In this document: positions 33,590 to 34,806 of the stretch, in pieces
Layout: each line of letters starts with the position of its first letter
Numbering within the stretch: the first letter of the stretch is position 1
Origin: Nocardia cerradoensis NBRC 101014
GTDB lineage: Bacteria; Actinomycetota; Actinomycetes; Mycobacteriales; Mycobacteriaceae
Assembly: GCF_000308535.1 (NCBI RefSeq)
Contig: NZ_BAFW01000024.1
Location: 1-34,806 of the forward strand
Length of the DNA stretch: 34,806 nucleotides
Direction of reading: 5' to 3'
Program-made: the position numbers and the translations under genes
The notes under the pieces: model-generated
The model's input: the letters and a program-made list of their open reading frames with translations, nothing else
What the model was told of the DNA's origin: nothing
Databases searched by the model: none

Positions 33590-33611
33590 CCGCTGGCTAG
33601 CCTGGGGCACC

Positions 33612-34364
33612 GTGCGCATGCTCTATGTGATCGGAATCGGCGCCGGTGATCCCCGGCAGGTGACCGTGCAGGCGGTCGAGGCGATTCGGCAGGTCGACAC
33701 GTTCTTCGTCATCGGCAAGGGCGAGACGAAGCGGGAACTGACCGAGGTCCGCGCCGCGATCCTCGCCGGACACGCCGATCCGGACCATCGCGTGGTGGCC
33801 ATCGCCGATCCGCCGCGCGAGCGCACGGTCGAAGGCGCCGCCGATTACCGCGAGGTGGTCGAGGACTGGCATCGCCGCCGCGCCGAACTGCTGGCCGAGG
33901 CATTCGATGCCACCGAGGGGGTCGGCGGCATCCTGGTCTGGGGCGATCCCTCGCTCTACGACAGCACCCTGCGGATGGTGCAGCGAGTGCTGGACGCGGG
34001 AACGCGATTCGAGTACGCGGTGATCCCGGGCGTCACCAGCGCCCAGGCACTGGCGGCGGCGCATCGCATCGTGCTGCACGAGATCGGCGAGCCGGTGCAC
34101 ATCACCACCGGTCGCCGCCTGCGCACCGAGGGCGTGGCGGCCGACGGGTCGACACTGGTGATGCTCGACGGCGCGTGTTCGTTCACGCAGGTGCCCGGCG
34201 ACGATCTGCACATCTGGTGGGGCGCCTGTCTGGGGATGCCGGACGAGACGTTGATCGAGGGTCCGCTGCGCGCGGTCGAGGATCGAATCATTCGGCGCCG
34301 CAACGAACTTCGGGAAGCCAAAGGATGGGTGATGGACATATACCTCTTGCGCAGAGCCGATTAG
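33612..34364 (+). CDS. cobF: Precorrin-6A synthase (deacetylating)
   Basis: A 250-residue SAM-dependent methyltransferase of the aerobic cobalamin pathway; CobF methylates precorrin-5 at C1 with loss of acetate. Family marks: YVIGIGAGDPRQVTVQAVEA (N-terminal SAM-methylase opening with GxGxGD), the VWGDPSLYDST segment, VIPGVTSAQALAA and the closing GWVMDIYLLR. GTG at 33612 or ATG at 33618 could start it; GTG is preferred because TAGCCT (33598-33603) lies 8 nt upstream and no Shine-Dalgarno tract is seen, as in leaderless genes. The frame upstream to 33435 is antisense to thyA and not real. No other cobalamin gene is in the window, so this cob gene is isolated here. Confidence 0.95.
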   Translation: MRMLYVIGIGAGDPRQVTVQAVEAIRQVDTFFVIGKGETKRELTEVRAAILAGHADPDHRVVAIADPPRERTVEGAADYREVVEDWHRRRAELLAEAFDATEGVGGILVWGDPSLYDSTLRMVQRVLDAGTRFEYAVIPGVTSAQALAAAHRIVLHEIGEPVHITTGRRLRTEGVAADGSTLVMLDGACSFTQVPGDDLHIWWGACLGMPDETLIEGPLRAVEDRIIRRRNELREAKGWVMDIYLLRRAD

Positions 34365-34453
34365 CGGGCGTTCGTGCCGCGAATATGTCCGAAATAGCCC
34401 CAAAATTGCTGTGGAATAAATCGATACGAATGTGATCCAGACCACCGGCCGGT

Positions 34454-34472
34454 TCGAATCACTGTCATTCGA
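34454..34472. promoter_or_regulatory. Inverted repeat in the leader of the last gene
   Basis: TCGAAT (34454-34459), 7-nt spacer, ATTCGA (34467-34472), 24 nt before the ATG at 34496. The gap 34365-34495 is more AT-rich than its surroundings and probably holds the promoter, but no clear -35/-10 pair was found. Confidence 0.35.
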
Positions 34473-34495
34473 TCGAAATCCGACTGGAGGTTTTC

Positions 34496-34806
34496 ATGGC
34501 AGGGCAGCATTCGGCGGCATCGGGACAGTGGTGCCGGCGCGTTGGTTCCTCACTCGTCATCGGCGCGTTGCCACTGACTGTGGCGCTGTGGCAGACGGGT
34601 GTGGCGGGGGCGGCCGCGCCGACCGCCGATTCGGGTGTGGCGCCGGCCGCCGGGATGCTGCCGGACGCCGGGACCGTCGCCGCCGGCGTCTCGAACGCCG
34701 CGGATGCCGTGGCACGCGTGGTCGCGCAGGCCAACCCGTGGCAGTTCCAGCCGAGTGCCGCGACCGATCCGGCCGTGCCGCCCTTCGCCGCGCCGGTCGC
34801 CGATGC
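34496..34806 (+). CDS. Secreted protein of unknown function, 3' end outside window
   Basis: The frame is open to the window end, giving 103 complete codons. GGAGG (34486-34490) stands 5 nt before the ATG. The N-terminus is a typical Sec signal: a short polar and basic region ending WCRRVG, a hydrophobic core SSLVIGALPLTVALWQ, and a likely cleavage site after VAGAAA (about residue 41). The mature part begins with an Ala/Pro/Val-rich, low-complexity stretch (PTADSGVAPAAGML, later NPWQFQPSAATDPAVPPF) such as often links a signal to a cell-wall or catalytic domain. No domain can be named from what is visible. Confidence 0.82.
   Translation, partial: MAGQHSAASGQWCRRVGSSLVIGALPLTVALWQTGVAGAAAPTADSGVAPAAGMLPDAGTVAAGVSNAADAVARVVAQANPWQFQPSAATDPAVPPFAAPVAD

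Noticed and set aside
33435..33611. Upstream extension of cobF
   Set aside because: It is antisense to the thyA start and has no similarity to the CobF N-terminus.
33521..33611. Cobalamin riboswitch before cobF
   Set aside because: The gap is only 91 nt and contains no recognisable B12-box; the gene appears leaderless.
34365..34495. c-di-AMP (ydaO-type) riboswitch, often found before actinobacterial cell-wall hydrolase genes
   Set aside because: The 131-nt leader lacks the conserved GGAC/GGGG-type core elements; only a short inverted repeat is visible.

Overview
The window is high-GC actinobacterial DNA. The gene set (a multi-module NRPS, an encapsulin with a DyP peroxidase, a CobF-type precorrin-6A synthase next to thyA-folA, many promoter-like hexamers directly before start codons) fits a mycolic-acid actinomycete, most likely Nocardia or a close relative such as Rhodococcus. 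The genus is inferred from gene content, not proven.

Region 1 (1-19123): the 3' part of one giant non-ribosomal peptide synthetase gene, 6373 residues of which lie in the window. The visible order is (C)-A-T, C-A-T, C-A-T, C-A-T, C-A-T-E, C-A*. The second adenylation domain carries the standard serine code. The third and fourth share one specificity code and long stretches of DNA. The fifth module has an epimerase. The protein ends in a condensation domain and an adenylation remnant without P-loop, carrier or thioesterase. A hairpin with a T run follows the stop.

Region 2 (19124-27579): a Uma2-type nuclease-fold protein, a two-gene ABC exporter, an alpha/beta hydrolase, a GlxA-type regulator broken by two internal deletions, an SGNH hydrolase divergent from a MarR regulator across a promoter with two inverted repeats, and a DHA2-type drug exporter.

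Region 3 (27588-32072, all minus strand): an ArsR repressor coupled to a DUF2071 protein, then (upstream) a cluster of cupin, DyP peroxidase with a C-terminal encapsulin targeting peptide, encapsulin shell, a two-TM PH-like membrane protein and a Nudix hydrolase. The DyP stop and encapsulin start overlap by 4 nt.

Region 4 (32205-34806): thyA and folA overlap by 4 nt and are divergent from cobF. The window ends inside a gene for a secreted protein of unknown function.

No tRNA, rRNA, CRISPR array or transposon was seen, and there is no gene-free stretch longer than 300 bases.
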